NCBI GenBank assembly: GCA_021651055.1
Contig: JAJHOH010000001.1
Location: 3,782,001-3,846,000 of the forward strand
DNA length: 64,000 nt
DNA from: Candidatus Manganitrophus morganii
Lineage (GTDB): Bacteria > Nitrospirota > Nitrospiria > SBBL01 > Manganitrophaceae
Direction of reading: 5' to 3'
Numbering within the stretch: the stretch's first letter is position 1; every line of letters begins with the position of its first letter. Below are positions 29,165 to 40,997 of the stretch, one piece after another. The position numbers and the translations under genes are program-made. Below the pieces are notes generated by a model, which saw only the letters and a list, made by a program, of their open reading frames with translations, was not told where the DNA came from and searched no databases.

Positions 29165-29254
29165 CTGGTAATAGAGATTTGTTTCAAACAAGCGGCAGTG
29201 TTCTTTCTGCCAAAGAACAAGGTCAATCAAGAGAGAATTGAGGAGGAAGGCTCC

Positions 29255-29458
29255 ATGATTAAAGGGCGCGTCAAATGGTTCGACGCCAACAAAGGGTTTG
29301 GGTTTATCACTCGCGATGATGGCGGCGACGTGTTTGTTCACTACACAGCGATTCAGGGGGAGGGTTATCGCAAGCTCGAAGAGGGCCAAAAGGTTCAATT
29401 CGAAGTTGAACAGGGGAAAAAGGGCCCGCAGGCGATCAACGTCAGTCTGGCTGCGTAG
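29255..29458 (+). CDS. Cold-shock domain protein (CspA family)
   Basis: 67-residue single cold-shock domain that binds single-stranded nucleic acid. RNP1 appears as KGFGFIT and RNP2 as VFVHY, with the VKWFDANKG start of the family. The start at 29255 has a full AGGAGG eight bases before it. A strong intrinsic terminator follows 15 bases after the stop, so it is a single-gene transcript with a long leader containing alternative hairpins. Confidence 0.95.
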   Translation: MIKGRVKWFDANKGFGFITRDDGGDVFVHYTAIQGEGYRKLEEGQKVQFEVEQGKKGPQAINVSLAA

Positions 29459-29473
29459 CGGACGAACAACCCC

Positions 29474-29515
29474 AAAGAGCCCCGCAGGAGCCTTCCTGCG
29501 GGGCTCTTTTATTTT
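29474..29515 (+). terminator. Intrinsic terminator after the cold-shock gene
   Basis: A perfect 16-bp stem: AAAGAGCCCCGCAGGA (29474-29489), a four-base loop, then TCCTGCGGGGCTCTTT (29494-29509), running into TTTTATTTT. With an A-rich start on one arm and T-rich end on the other it may work in both directions, but no reverse-strand gene ends here. Confidence 0.92.
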
Positions 29516-29526
29516 AACTCCTTCCC

Positions 29527-29555
29527 TTGACCTCGATACCCAGTTATGATAATAA
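29527..29555 (+). promoter_or_regulatory. Candidate sigma-70 promoter of guaBA
   Basis: TTGACC at 29527-29532, a 17-base spacer, then TAATAA at 29550-29555, between the cold-shock terminator and guaB. A transcript from here would have a leader of about 30 bases. Confidence 0.45.
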
Positions 29556-29558
29556 TAA

Positions 29559-31061
<1,503 letters not shown>

Positions 31062-31090
31062 CAGCGCTCGATTTCCGCCACACAGGTCTG

Positions 31091-32635
<1,545 letters not shown>

Positions 32636-32765
32636 GGGCCGGCTCCCCACTCACCCGATTATCTTTCCTCTCCCTTGTTCCGCTTCCATTAAATATGCGA
32701 TCATAGAAGCGAGGAATGTTCTCTCCTGAGGTTTGTCTTCTGCCGTTTCTCTCTTCTTAGCCAGG

Positions 32766-35700
32766 ATGACGATGTCGCAGACTCCGCCGTTCGGGAATGA
32801 TCGGATCGATGCTTTCATTCACGCTTTCATCGCCCGGTTTTCGGACATTGAGATCGCTCCCGCCGCAACCTATCGGGCGCAATTCAATCACCAGTTTCGA
32901 TTTTCGGATGCCGCGCAGATCATCCCGTACCTGAACGATCTCGGCATCACCCACCTCTATGCCTCTCCCTATCTACAGGCGCGGCCGAAGAGCCTTCACG
33001 GATACGACATCTGTAATCATAATGCGCTGAATCCGGAAATCGGGAGCGAGGCCGATCATGCCGGCATGGTCGACGCGCTGCGGCGGCATGATCTCGGGCA
33101 CATCCTCGACATCGTGCCGAACCATATGGGGGTGACGGAAAACCAATGGTGGCTCGATGTTTTGGAAAACGGGCGGAACTCTCCCTTCGCCCGCTATTTC
33201 GATATCGACTGGCATCCGATCAAAAAAGAGCTGAGCGGAAAGGTCCTCCTTCCCGTGTTGGGCGATCAGTACGGCAAGGTTCTGGAGAACCAAGAGCTGA
33301 AGCTGGTTTTCTCCGAGGGGGCGTTCTGGGTGACCTATTACGAAAACCGCTTCCCGATTTCTCCCCGGACCTATCCGAGGCTCTTGAGGCACCGCTTGGA
33401 TGCGTTGGAGACGGAGATGGGCGATGATCCGGAGAACCTCCAGGAGTATCACGGGATCACGCTTGCCCTGCTCCATCTTCCCGCTGAAATCCAGTCCGAT
33501 CCCCAGCGGGTCGCGGAAGAGCGCCGCCAGATCGACTGGATCAAGCGACGGTTGGCGAAACTCTATCAGGCCGAGGGGAAAATTCGGAAGTTCATCGACG
33601 CGAATGTGGCGCTCTTCAACGGAAGGAAGGGGGACCCGCGGAGCTTCGACCTGCTCGATCAGCTTCTCAACGATCAGTCCTACCGCCTCTCCTACTGGCG
33701 GGTCGCTTCGGACGAGATCAACTACCGGCGCTTCTTCGATGTGAACGAGCTCGCCTCCATCGCGATGGAGCGGAAGGAGGTTTTCGAGGAGACGCACCGG
33801 TTGATCTTTCAATTCATTCGAGAGGGGAAGCTCGACGGACTTCGGGTCGATCACCCCGACGGTTTGTACGATCCGGTCGATTATTTTCGGCGGCTTCAAA
33901 AGCGTTGTTTTGTCCTTCGCGGAGTGAGGCAGATCCCGGAGGAAATGCCGGAAGAAGAGAGAAAAAGTGTCGAGGAGCGTCTGGCCGAGGCGGCCGATCG
34001 CTTTTTGGAGAGCCGGACCCGGCCGGGGGTGCGGCTGCCGTATTATGTGATCGTCGAGAAAATCCTCAGCAAAGGGGAGCGGCTGCCGGAGCGGTGGCCG
34101 GTGCACGGGACGGTCGGGTATGAATTTCTCAACGCCGTGAATGCCCTCTTCGTCGACAGCCGCCATGCCAAGCGGTTCGACGAGATCTACGCCGACTTCA
34201 ACGGAAGGAAGGGCCGCTTCTTCGATATTGTCTACGAACGGAAGAAGTTCATCATGAACACCACGATGGCGAGCGAGATCAACGTCCTCTCCCACCAATT
34301 GAATCGCCTCTCCGAAAAAGACCGGCTTTCGCGCGACTTTACCCTCTACAGTCTACGGGACGCGATCCGCGAGGTGATCGCCTCTTTTCCGATCTACCGA
34401 ACCTATATTACAAAATTCGAGAGACTCGAAGAGCACGACCGGAAATTTATCGAAATGGCGGTGACGAAGGCCAAACAGCGAAGCCCGGCGACCGACATCT
34501 CCATCTTCGATTACGTGAAGCGGATCCTCCTCATGCAGCATCCCGAATACTTCACCGAGGAAGATCGGATGGAGCAACTCGCCTTCGTCCAAAAATTCCA
34601 ACAGTGCACCGGCCCGATCATGGCCAAGGGATTGGAAGATACCGCCTTTTATGTCTACAACCGGCTGGTCTCGCTGAACGAGGTGGGAGGAGATCCGCAG
34701 ACCTTCGGCATTTCGATGAACGATTTTCACGCGCAGAATGCGGAGCGGCTGGAGAGGTGGCCCTATTCGATGCTCGCCACATCGACGCACGATACGAAAC
34801 GGAGCGAAGATGTTCGCGCCCGGATCAATGTGCTCTCCGAAATGCCGGATGCGTGGCAAGCGGCGGCGACGCGATGGGCCGATCTCAATCGTTCAAAGAA
34901 GTCGGAATTGGAGGGAGATCCGGCGCCAGATGCCAACGAGGAGTATCTTCTCTATCAAACGCTGCTCGGGGCCTGGCCGTTCGGGGAGCCTTCTCCCGGT
35001 GAATATCAAGAATTCGTGAAGCGGATTCAGGCGTATATGATGAAAGCCTCGAAAGAGGCGAAGGTGAATACCAGCTGGATCAGCCCCAACGAAGCGTATG
35101 ATCAAGCCCTGGCGGCCTTCATCGAGGCGATTTTAGATCCCGGTCGATCGGGCCCTTTCCTGGACGACTTGAGAGGGTTTCAAAAGAAGGTGGCCCATTT
35201 CGGGATCTTCAACAGCCTCTCGCAAGTCTTGCTGAAGATCACCTCACCGGGGGTTCCCGATCTCTATCAAGGCGGCGAGCTGTTCGATTTGAGCCTGGTC
35301 GATCCCGACAACCGGCGGCCGGTCGACTATCCTTCCCGAATGCGGCGCTTGGAGGGTCTTAAGAAGGAGATCCTATCCGATCGGCCTTCCCCTTTGTTGA
35401 TCCAGCGCCTTCTTCGGGAAAAAGAGGAAGGGACGATTAAACTTTTTGTCACCTGGCGGGCGATGAATTGCCGCCGCGCGCACCGCCGGCTGTTTTTAAA
35501 CGGAGCCTACATTCCGCATGAGGTGATCGGGCCGGGCAAGGAGCATCTGATCGCCTTTTCCAGGAAATTGAATCAGGAACGGGTGGTCGTAGCCGCCCCG
35601 CGTTTTCTCTCCGTATGGATGGATGGACGTTTGGATGATCCGATCGGGGCGGTGTGGGAGGGGGCCGATCTTCTTCTCGAAGGGGAAGAGCCCGGCGCGG

Positions 35701-35828
35701 CTTATCTGAATGTGCTGACCGGGGAGCGAATAGAGGCGGAGCAGAAGAACGGGAAAACCGTTCTCCCTTTTCATTCGATCTTCAAGACATTCCCTCTCGG
35801 TCTTCTGATCAATCAGACAAAAGCATAA
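32766..35828 (+). CDS. treY: Malto-oligosyltrehalose synthase
   Basis: Rearranges the reducing-end alpha-1,4 bond of malto-oligosaccharides to alpha-1,1, giving malto-oligosyltrehalose for trehalose production. The GH13_26 signature is clear: ATYRAQFNHQFRF at the N-terminus, HLYASPYLQARP, DIVPNHMG (region I), GLRVDHPDGLYDP (nucleophile region), and DTKRSEDVRARI. About 1020 residues, somewhat longer than many TreY proteins. Start is uncertain: ATG at 32766 or 32772 are both plausible, and a TTG lies farther upstream. Its usual partner TreZ is not in the window. Confidence 0.92.
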   Translation: MTMSQTPPFGNDRIDAFIHAFIARFSDIEIAPAATYRAQFNHQFRFSDAAQIIPYLNDLGITHLYASPYLQARPKSLHGYDICNHNALNPEIGSEADHAGMVDALRRHDLGHILDIVPNHMGVTENQWWLDVLENGRNSPFARYFDIDWHPIKKELSGKVLLPVLGDQYGKVLENQELKLVFSEGAFWVTYYENRFPISPRTYPRLLRHRLDALETEMGDDPENLQEYHGITLALLHLPAEIQSDPQRVAEERRQIDWIKRRLAKLYQAEGKIRKFIDANVALFNGRKGDPRSFDLLDQLLNDQSYRLSYWRVASDEINYRRFFDVNELASIAMERKEVFEETHRLIFQFIREGKLDGLRVDHPDGLYDPVDYFRRLQKRCFVLRGVRQIPEEMPEEERKSVEERLAEAADRFLESRTRPGVRLPYYVIVEKILSKGERLPERWPVHGTVGYEFLNAVNALFVDSRHAKRFDEIYADFNGRKGRFFDIVYERKKFIMNTTMASEINVLSHQLNRLSEKDRLSRDFTLYSLRDAIREVIASFPIYRTYITKFERLEEHDRKFIEMAVTKAKQRSPATDISIFDYVKRILLMQHPEYFTEEDRMEQLAFVQKFQQCTGPIMAKGLEDTAFYVYNRLVSLNEVGGDPQTFGISMNDFHAQNAERLERWPYSMLATSTHDTKRSEDVRARINVLSEMPDAWQAAATRWADLNRSKKSELEGDPAPDANEEYLLYQTLLGAWPFGEPSPGEYQEFVKRIQAYMMKASKEAKVNTSWISPNEAYDQALAAFIEAILDPGRSGPFLDDLRGFQKKVAHFGIFNSLSQVLLKITSPGVPDLYQGGELFDLSLVDPDNRRPVDYPSRMRRLEGLKKEILSDRPSPLLIQRLLREKEEGTIKLFVTWRAMNCRRAHRRLFLNGAYIPHEVIGPGKEHLIAFSRKLNQERVVVAAPRFLSVWMDGRLDDPIGAVWEGADLLLEGEEPGAAYLNVLTGERIEAEQKNGKTVLPFHSIFKTFPLGLLINQTKA

Positions 35829-35906
35829 TTGAAAACGCTTCGACGAGTTTCCTTGACTTCGTTTTGAAATCCCAGTACCATTTTTCGGAATGACTCGGAG
35901 AGAGGG

Positions 35907-36065
35907 ATGATCACGTATCGGTACGCCTTTGCCTTTGCCGACGGGAGAATGAAGATGTTGAATGCCCCGGCCAATCTCGATGTTTTCGCCTTTACCCTCC
36001 ACGAGTCGACGGAAGATTCCGTCGGCGCCCTCGAATCGCTCTTCCACGTTTATCTTAAAGAGTAA
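35907..36065 (+). CDS. Small hypothetical protein (52 aa)
   Basis: ATG at 35907 with AGAGAGGG immediately upstream. The sequence (starting MITYRYAFAFADGRMKML) is mixed alpha/beta with no membrane segment and one run DVFAFTLHE. It ends five bases before the next gene, so the two are almost certainly co-translated. No family recognised; the coding call rests on the ribosome binding site, the tight spacing and an unbroken frame. Confidence 0.6.
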   Translation: MITYRYAFAFADGRMKMLNAPANLDVFAFTLHESTEDSVGALESLFHVYLKE

Positions 36066-36069
36066 ATTG

Positions 36070-37134
36070 ATGCGCGAACGTCGATGGGAATCCCAGGAGA
36101 CGATCGGTTTTGATGCGGTGGTCGCCCTTTCCCGGTCTCTCTCGGAACAGGGACTTGACGTAAAAGGGATCGATAAAGAGGTTTCTTGCTACTTTGAGGA
36201 GTTCTGGATCAAGAGCCTCGATGAGATCAACCGATTGGAGGCGTGGCCGGTGGATGAGGTGACTTTGGTCCAGGTCAACGATCGATGGGAAGGAGATTTT
36301 TTCGTTCTGGCGGGAAGCCATTATGATCTCTTTCGCCGGCATCTTTCGATGGAGGCTTATCTCTCCCTCAGTCACCCCTGGTCGATTCCGCCCGAGCTGA
36401 AGGTACGGCTGCACCAGCATGAGGCGATGTTCTGGATTGGCTTCCGCCAAGATCACGGCTTTATCCGCGTTCGCCTGACCCCCAACGAGATCATCACCCC
36501 CGGAGAGCGGCGAGGCGATCAGCGGCGGTTCTCTTGGTTGAGCGAGCGGGCCTCCCTCTTTGCGGCGGCGGTGGAGGTGTTGGATCTTCCGCTCTTCGTG
36601 GAGTGGGAGAAGGGGAGCCTCTCCATCTCTTCCGAAGATCCGGCTTGGCCCGTTTCCTGCTCCTGGCCCGATGCGTTCGGACCGTGCCAATTCGAGCAGA
36701 TTGTCGCCGATCCCTATCAGTTGCTGGTGCCGGCGGCGCGGTTGATCTCAAAAAGGGGGGTGCGTCCGGCCACCATCCGCACCTTCTTCTCCGGTTTTAC
36801 CCCCGAAGCCTTGGAATCGTTTCACCGCCTTCAGCCGTTGTCCCGCCTTCTTTATCGCGGTTATATTCAGGCGCCGTTAAAGGATCTTCCGAAGATGGTC
36901 GAGGCGATCGGACCGACGGCCAGGGTCTTGGCGAACCTGTGTGAATTCCGGACCGGGCAGCTCTTGCCGGAAGGGGAAGAGGCGTATGCCGTGGTCGGGG
37001 TGGTCGGGGGCCAATCGGGATATAAGATCGAAATCCGTCTAAATCGGGCGCCCCTTCCGGAGGAACGGATGGAGGAGTGGCTGCAGCGCCTGACCGGAAT
37101 ACCGATGCGATATGCGCCGCTTTCGTTATATTAA
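36070..37134 (+). CDS. Conserved-looking hypothetical protein (354 aa)
   Basis: Soluble protein with no signal peptide or membrane helix. Codon use is like that of the neighbours and the frame is long and unbroken, so it is a real gene, but I recognise no motif. Notable segments include VTLVQVNDRWEGDFFVLAG and 'WEKGSLSISSEDPAWPVSCS'. The start at 36070 follows the stop of the 52-residue gene by four bases; an upstream ATG at 35962 would run through that gene in another frame and was rejected. Together with the small gene it lies downstream of treY, with no functional link visible. Confidence 0.65.
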   Translation: MRERRWESQETIGFDAVVALSRSLSEQGLDVKGIDKEVSCYFEEFWIKSLDEINRLEAWPVDEVTLVQVNDRWEGDFFVLAGSHYDLFRRHLSMEAYLSLSHPWSIPPELKVRLHQHEAMFWIGFRQDHGFIRVRLTPNEIITPGERRGDQRRFSWLSERASLFAAAVEVLDLPLFVEWEKGSLSISSEDPAWPVSCSWPDAFGPCQFEQIVADPYQLLVPAARLISKRGVRPATIRTFFSGFTPEALESFHRLQPLSRLLYRGYIQAPLKDLPKMVEAIGPTARVLANLCEFRTGQLLPEGEEAYAVVGVVGGQSGYKIEIRLNRAPLPEERMEEWLQRLTGIPMRYAPLSLY

Positions 37135-37160
37135 GGACGGGAGGGGGGAGTGGCGGGAGG

Positions 37161-37275
37161 GTATAGCGTATAGGGTATAGGGGGTAGGATAGAATTAAGA
37201 ACCGATCGCTTACCCCTGTTTAATCTCCTCTTATCTCTTCTTGCCTTGTCTTTTCCTACCCCCTGTCCCCTACCC
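37161..37275. repeat. Inverted repeat and GGGTATAG-rich stretch downstream of a hypothetical gene
   Basis: AGGGGGTAGGA (37179-37189) is the exact reverse complement of TCCTACCCCCT (37254-37264), 11 bp with a 64-base spacer. The left arm is embedded in short tandem GTATAGGG-like units (37161-37184), and the right arm is followed by another CCCCTACCCCCT. It separates convergent genes and could act as a bidirectional transcription end, though it is not a compact terminator hairpin. Confidence 0.5.
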
Positions 37276-37280
37276 CCTCG

Positions 37281-37712
37281 TTATTTATGTTCTTGCACGA
37301 ATTCTTCCATCCGCTTCTGAAGCATGTCGCGAACTTCTTTGAAGGCGATCTGTTTTCCTTCCGCCGAACTCTTGAAGCCGTAATGGGAGGTCATTGTCAC
37401 CGGATCGGGAACGGGCCAGTGTAAGCGCTGAATCGTGGGGGGAAGGGAGGGTAGGCTTTTGGAAGAGGTACCGCAGAGGGTGACGATCATGTCCATCTCT
37501 TTCCAGGGAACGTCATTGATTGACTTGCTTTTTTGCCCGGAAATATCGATCCCGATCTCATTCATGATTTTGACCGCCAACGGGTGCATTGCGATCGGTT
37601 GAATTCCCGCGCTGTAAATTTCAAAACGGTCGGCGAGCGCCTTGCGCGCCATCCCTTCCGCCATCTGGCTTCGTGTGGCGTTGCTCGCACAAAGAAACAA
37701 AATTTTTTTCAT
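37281..37712 (-). CDS. ArsC-like low-molecular-weight phosphatase/arsenate reductase, resolving cysteine absent
   Basis: 143 residues of the LMW-PTP/ArsC (thioredoxin-linked) fold. The P-loop CX5R is CASNATR with Cys8 and Arg14, and the general-acid Asp is in PVPDP. Cys80 in VTLCG corresponds to the first resolving cysteine of ArsC. The second resolving cysteine, expected about seven residues later (CGxxxxxCP), is Leu87 here (GTSSKSLP). True thioredoxin-coupled ArsC enzymes need all three, so it may be a phosphatase or use another reductant. It is a lone reverse-strand gene with no ars neighbours. Confidence 0.75.
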   Translation of the reverse strand: MKKILFLCASNATRSQMAEGMARKALADRFEIYSAGIQPIAMHPLAVKIMNEIGIDISGQKSKSINDVPWKEMDMIVTLCGTSSKSLPSLPPTIQRLHWPVPDPVTMTSHYGFKSSAEGKQIAFKEVRDMLQKRMEEFVQEHK

Positions 37713-37928
37713 GCCGGTCCTTTATAATGATTAAACGAAGGGACTGTTGGACGACCCGCCTCACCGAATCGCGAAGGTGATCCGCGTCAATCCCCTTGAT
37801 GATCCTGGTCAAAGATAACGTGGTTTTCAACCAGGGTCAAGTGAAATCCTTGCGGACCGGGTAGAAGGAGAGAAGGTCGATGTGTTATGATGCCGGCGAT
37901 CAAATCTCAGTCGGATGGGGGAAGCGCA

Positions 37929-38222
37929 ATGAGCGACGCCAGTGAGGCAACACGGCAAAAGATCGAGCGGAAGATGAAGGAATCGTTGGGGGCGGTTTTC
38001 GTCGAGGTCATCGATGAGAGTTGGAAGCATGCCGGGCATGCGGGGGCGGCCGCGGGAGGAGGGCATTTCATTTTGCAGGTCGTCTCCGACCGTTTTGATG
38101 GAATCTCCCTTCTCAATCGGAACCGGTTGGTCTTCTCCGCTTTGCAGGACGAAATGGGAAAAGAGATCCATGCGCTAACGATCAAGGCCGCCACTCCGCG
38201 CGAGTGGAAGGGGGCGACCTAA
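37929..38222 (+). CDS. bolA: BolA family protein
   Basis: 97 residues. The family core HAGHAGAAAGGGHFILQVVS and the end EIHALTIKAATPREW are clear. The usual 'RHR' before the conserved helix is NRNR here. BolA proteins work with monothiol glutaredoxins in iron regulation and affect envelope genes. The ATG at 37929 has GGGGGAAG upstream; an earlier ATG at 37887 would add 14 residues not seen in the family. A short hairpin (ATCTCCC-CGTC-GGGAGAT) lies just after the stop, without a T-run. Confidence 0.88.
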   Translation: MSDASEATRQKIERKMKESLGAVFVEVIDESWKHAGHAGAAAGGGHFILQVVSDRFDGISLLNRNRLVFSALQDEMGKEIHALTIKAATPREWKGAT

Positions 38223-38329
38223 TCGGCCATCTCCCCGTCGGGAGATAAAATTTCATCGGCGGCATTGACGTTTTCCTCTCGAATTGATTGACTTTTCTGA
38301 GCAAAACTGTTAGGGTACGCGTCCAGAAG

Positions 38330-39433
38330 ATGAAAGTCGGCGTACCAAGAGAGATTAAAGATCACGAGTATCGCGTCAGCGTTACACCCGCCGGCGTCAG
38401 CACCCTTTACCGAGAAGGCCATCAACTCCTGGTGGAGACTGGGGCCGGAGAGGGAAGTGGAATCCCCGACGCCGCGTATCGGAACGCGGGGGCTGAGATC
38501 GTTACATCGAAAGCGTCGCTCTTCGATCAGGCCGACCTGATTGTCAAGGTAAAAGAGCCGCTCCCCAATGAATATGGGCTCTTTCATCCCGGCCAACTTC
38601 TTTTTACCTATCTCCATATGGCGGCCAACCCTGCGCTGTTGGAGGCATTGCTCAAAGGAAAGGTCACGTCGATCGCTTATGAGACGATCGAGTCGGCCGA
38701 CGGCAGCCGTCCTCTTCTCCGGCCGATGAGTGAAGTCGCAGGACGGATGTCGGTCCTGGTCGGCGTCCAGTATCTGCAAAAGCAAGCGGGCGGGATGGGG
38801 CTGCTCCTCTCCGGCGTGCCCGGGGTGGAAAAGGGACGGGTGACCGTGATCGGGGGGGGTGTCGTCGGGAAGAATGCGGCGCAGGTCGCCCTCGCACTTG
38901 GAGCGTCGGTCACCGTAATCGATGAAAACGCCATGCGGCGGGTCTATCTCGACGATTTCTTTCGAGGGCAGGTGGTGACCCTCCCCCCGTACCATGATGT
39001 CATCGCGGAGCAGGTTGCGGCGAGTGATCTGGTCATCGGAGCGGTGGCCCGATCGGCCGACAAGGCCCCTCATCTGGTGACACGAGAGATGGTCTCCAAG
39101 ATGAAAAAAGGGTCTGTGGTGGTCGACGTCTCGATCGATCAAGGGGGCTGTTTCGAAACCTCCCGTCCGACGAGCCACTCGGAGCCGGTCTACGAGGTCG
39201 ACGGCGTCCTGCACTACTGTGTGACGAATATGCCGGGAGCGGTGCCGAGGAGCTCGACCTTCGCGTTGACCGGAGTGACGTTCCCCTATCTTGAAGCATT
39301 GGCGCAATTCGGTTTCAAGCGGGCGATCGAAGCCGACCCGGCCCTGGCGGCCGGCGTCAACACCCACGACGGGAAGGTGGTCCATCCGGGTGTGGCGAAG
39401 GTCTTCGGGATGAAGGCTGAAAAGATAAAGTAA
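38330..39433 (+). CDS. ald: Alanine dehydrogenase
   Basis: Interconverts alanine and pyruvate plus ammonia with NAD. 367 residues. N-terminus MKVGVPREIKDHEYRVSVTP is the family signature; the substrate-site region LFTYLHMA holds the catalytic His; VTVIGGGVVGKNAAQVALA is the NAD-binding loop; and 'VVDVSIDQGGCFETSRPT' follows. Start at 38330 chosen by homology to the family N-terminus. A long inverted repeat follows the stop. Confidence 0.95.
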   Translation: MKVGVPREIKDHEYRVSVTPAGVSTLYREGHQLLVETGAGEGSGIPDAAYRNAGAEIVTSKASLFDQADLIVKVKEPLPNEYGLFHPGQLLFTYLHMAANPALLEALLKGKVTSIAYETIESADGSRPLLRPMSEVAGRMSVLVGVQYLQKQAGGMGLLLSGVPGVEKGRVTVIGGGVVGKNAAQVALALGASVTVIDENAMRRVYLDDFFRGQVVTLPPYHDVIAEQVAASDLVIGAVARSADKAPHLVTREMVSKMKKGSVVVDVSIDQGGCFETSRPTSHSEPVYEVDGVLHYCVTNMPGAVPRSSTFALTGVTFPYLEALAQFGFKRAIEADPALAAGVNTHDGKVVHPGVAKVFGMKAEKIK

Positions 39434-39434
39434 G

Positions 39435-39519
39435 ATTTGCCATTTTCCATTTGTTATTTTTCTTTTTCCATTCGGGAAGGGATATTCAATTGACAAATGA
39501 TAAATGGAAAATGGCAAAT
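39435..39519. repeat. Long AT-rich inverted repeat between ald and tRNA-Pro
   Basis: The 25-base left arm (39435-39459, beginning ATTTGCCATTTTCCAT) pairs with the right arm (39495-39519, ending GGAAAATGGCAAAT) with only two mismatches and an 18-bp perfect outer core. It is not a typical terminator. Arms of the type TGGAAAATGG are reminiscent of short interspersed palindromic repeats; whether other genomic copies exist cannot be told from this window. Confidence 0.7.
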
Positions 39520-39535
39520 AGTTCTCAAGTAGTAT

Positions 39536-39612
<77 letters not shown>

Positions 39613-39656
39613 TTCCAGGGGGACGATCGACATCGATTGTCCCCCTCCTTTTCCCT

Positions 39657-39938
39657 ATGTCGGAACTCGTTTCAAATCACATTTATGTGAGCGGAAAGGT
39701 CCAGGGGGTCGGATATCGAGATTTCGCACAACGGCGCGCCTCGGACCTTCAGCTAAAGGGGTATGCCCGAAACCTGGCGGACGGCCGGGTGGAGATCGAG
39801 GTCGAAGGGGAGAGGGCCAAGATTGAGGAGTTTGTTCAATTCCTCCGGCAGGGTCCGCCGCGATCGAAGGTCACTGCGGTCGACGTCTCCTGGGGCCCCC
39901 CCTCCAGCCGATTTCACGCGTTCTCCATTCGATATTAA
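39657..39938 (+). CDS. acyP: Acylphosphatase
   Basis: 93 residues, hydrolysing acyl phosphates. The active-site loop GKVQGVGYRDF contains the essential Arg, and YARNLADGRVEIEVEG contains the essential Asn; both are intact. It begins 44 bases after the tRNA. Ordinary member of the family. Confidence 0.93.
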   Translation: MSELVSNHIYVSGKVQGVGYRDFAQRRASDLQLKGYARNLADGRVEIEVEGERAKIEEFVQFLRQGPPRSKVTAVDVSWGPPSSRFHAFSIRY

Positions 39939-40001
39939 ATTCTGCTTGTCTTCTCTTTTGTTTCTACTATAATGAAAGAAAAACTTCGACGAGGATAGGC
40001 C

Positions 40002-40979
40002 ATGAGCGAAGAGTGGGTAGAGCAGGAGAAAGAGAACATCGACGGCGAGGAATTGGAGGAAGATTCCGAGGATTCCGACGGGGAGGGATTTTCCGAGACG
40101 GAAGAATCTCCCGCGGCCGAATATGAAGAGGAAGAAGATCGTTATGCCCCGCCGGCCGATGCGGTCAAGACCTATCTCCGAGACATCCGCCGCTCGACGC
40201 TGCTGACCTTTAAAGAAGAGGTCATGCTCGCCAAAAAGATCGCCAAGGGGGATGAGGCGGCCCGGCAGCGGATGATCGAGTCGAACCTTCGGTTGGTGGT
40301 CAGTATCGGCAAGCGGTATATGAATCGGGGCCTTCCCTTCTCGGACATTATCGAAGAAGGGAACATCGGCCTGATCAAGGCGGTTGAAAAATACAATCAT
40401 CGAAAAGGTTTCCGCTTCTCGACCTATGCTTCCTGGTGGATTCGCCAGTCGATCGAGCGGGCGATCATCAATCAGAGCAAGCTGATCCGCCTTCCGGTCC
40501 ATGTGGTGGAGCGGGTCAATCACTATCTCTCGCACGTCGAAGATCTGGTCCAGGAGCTCGGCCGGGAGCCCCAAACGGATGAGATCTCGAAGAAGATGAA
40601 GATCCATCCGGAAGATGTCGATCACATCCAGCAGCTGCTCCGGAAGACCTACTCTCTCGACAGCCCCATCGCCGCGAACAAGGAAACGGCCCTTCGGGAT
40701 GTCATCGAAGATACCAGCCAAATTTCTCCGATCAACAAGGCGGAGGGGGTCCGGAGACGAGAGGACATTCTGCGATGGATGTCGTTGCTGAAGGACAATG
40801 AGCGGCAGGTGATCGTTCTTCGGTTCGGGTTGGAAGGAGATGAGCCGCACACCCTCGAAGAGATTGGAAAGGTCTTCGGGCTGACGCGCGAGCGGGTCCG
40901 GCAGATCGAGTCGAGCGCCCTCCGGAAGCTCCGGACCATCATCACCGAGAAGACGATCGGACCGGATGAAATTCTCTAA
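40002..40979 (+). CDS. Sigma-70 family RNA polymerase sigma factor, RpoS-like
   Basis: 325 residues: an acidic, Glu/Asp-rich N-terminus of about 45 residues, then region 1.2 ([17 protein letters not shown]), region 2 ([36 protein letters not shown]), region 3 and region 4 with the helix-turn-helix [21 protein letters not shown]. No long region 1.1 or non-conserved insert, so it is shorter than a primary RpoD and closest in shape to RpoS of Geobacter-like bacteria. Probably a stationary-phase or general-stress sigma factor; the exact class needs a tree. apt follows 18 bases later. Confidence 0.88.
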   Translation: MSEEWVEQEKENIDGEELEEDSEDSDGEGFSETEESPAAEYEEEEDRYAPPADAVKTYLRDIRRSTLLTFKEEVMLAKKIAKGDEAARQRMIESNLRLVVSIGKRYMNRGLPFSDIIEEGNIGLIKAVEKYNHRKGFRFSTYASWWIRQSIERAIINQSKLIRLPVHVVERVNHYLSHVEDLVQELGREPQTDEISKKMKIHPEDVDHIQQLLRKTYSLDSPIAANKETALRDVIEDTSQISPINKAEGVRRREDILRWMSLLKDNERQVIVLRFGLEGDEPHTLEEIGKVFGLTRERVRQIESSALRKLRTIITEKTIGPDEIL

Positions 40980-40997
40980 AGAATCGAGGAGAGGACT

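Noticed and set aside
32973-34298. 441-codon reverse-strand frame
   Set aside because: Antisense to treY with no motif and no ribosome binding site.
37713-37928. Possible ars operator or partner genes near the ArsC-like gene
   Set aside because: No ArsR-type regulator, ArsB/Acr3 transporter or clear palindromic operator was found nearby.
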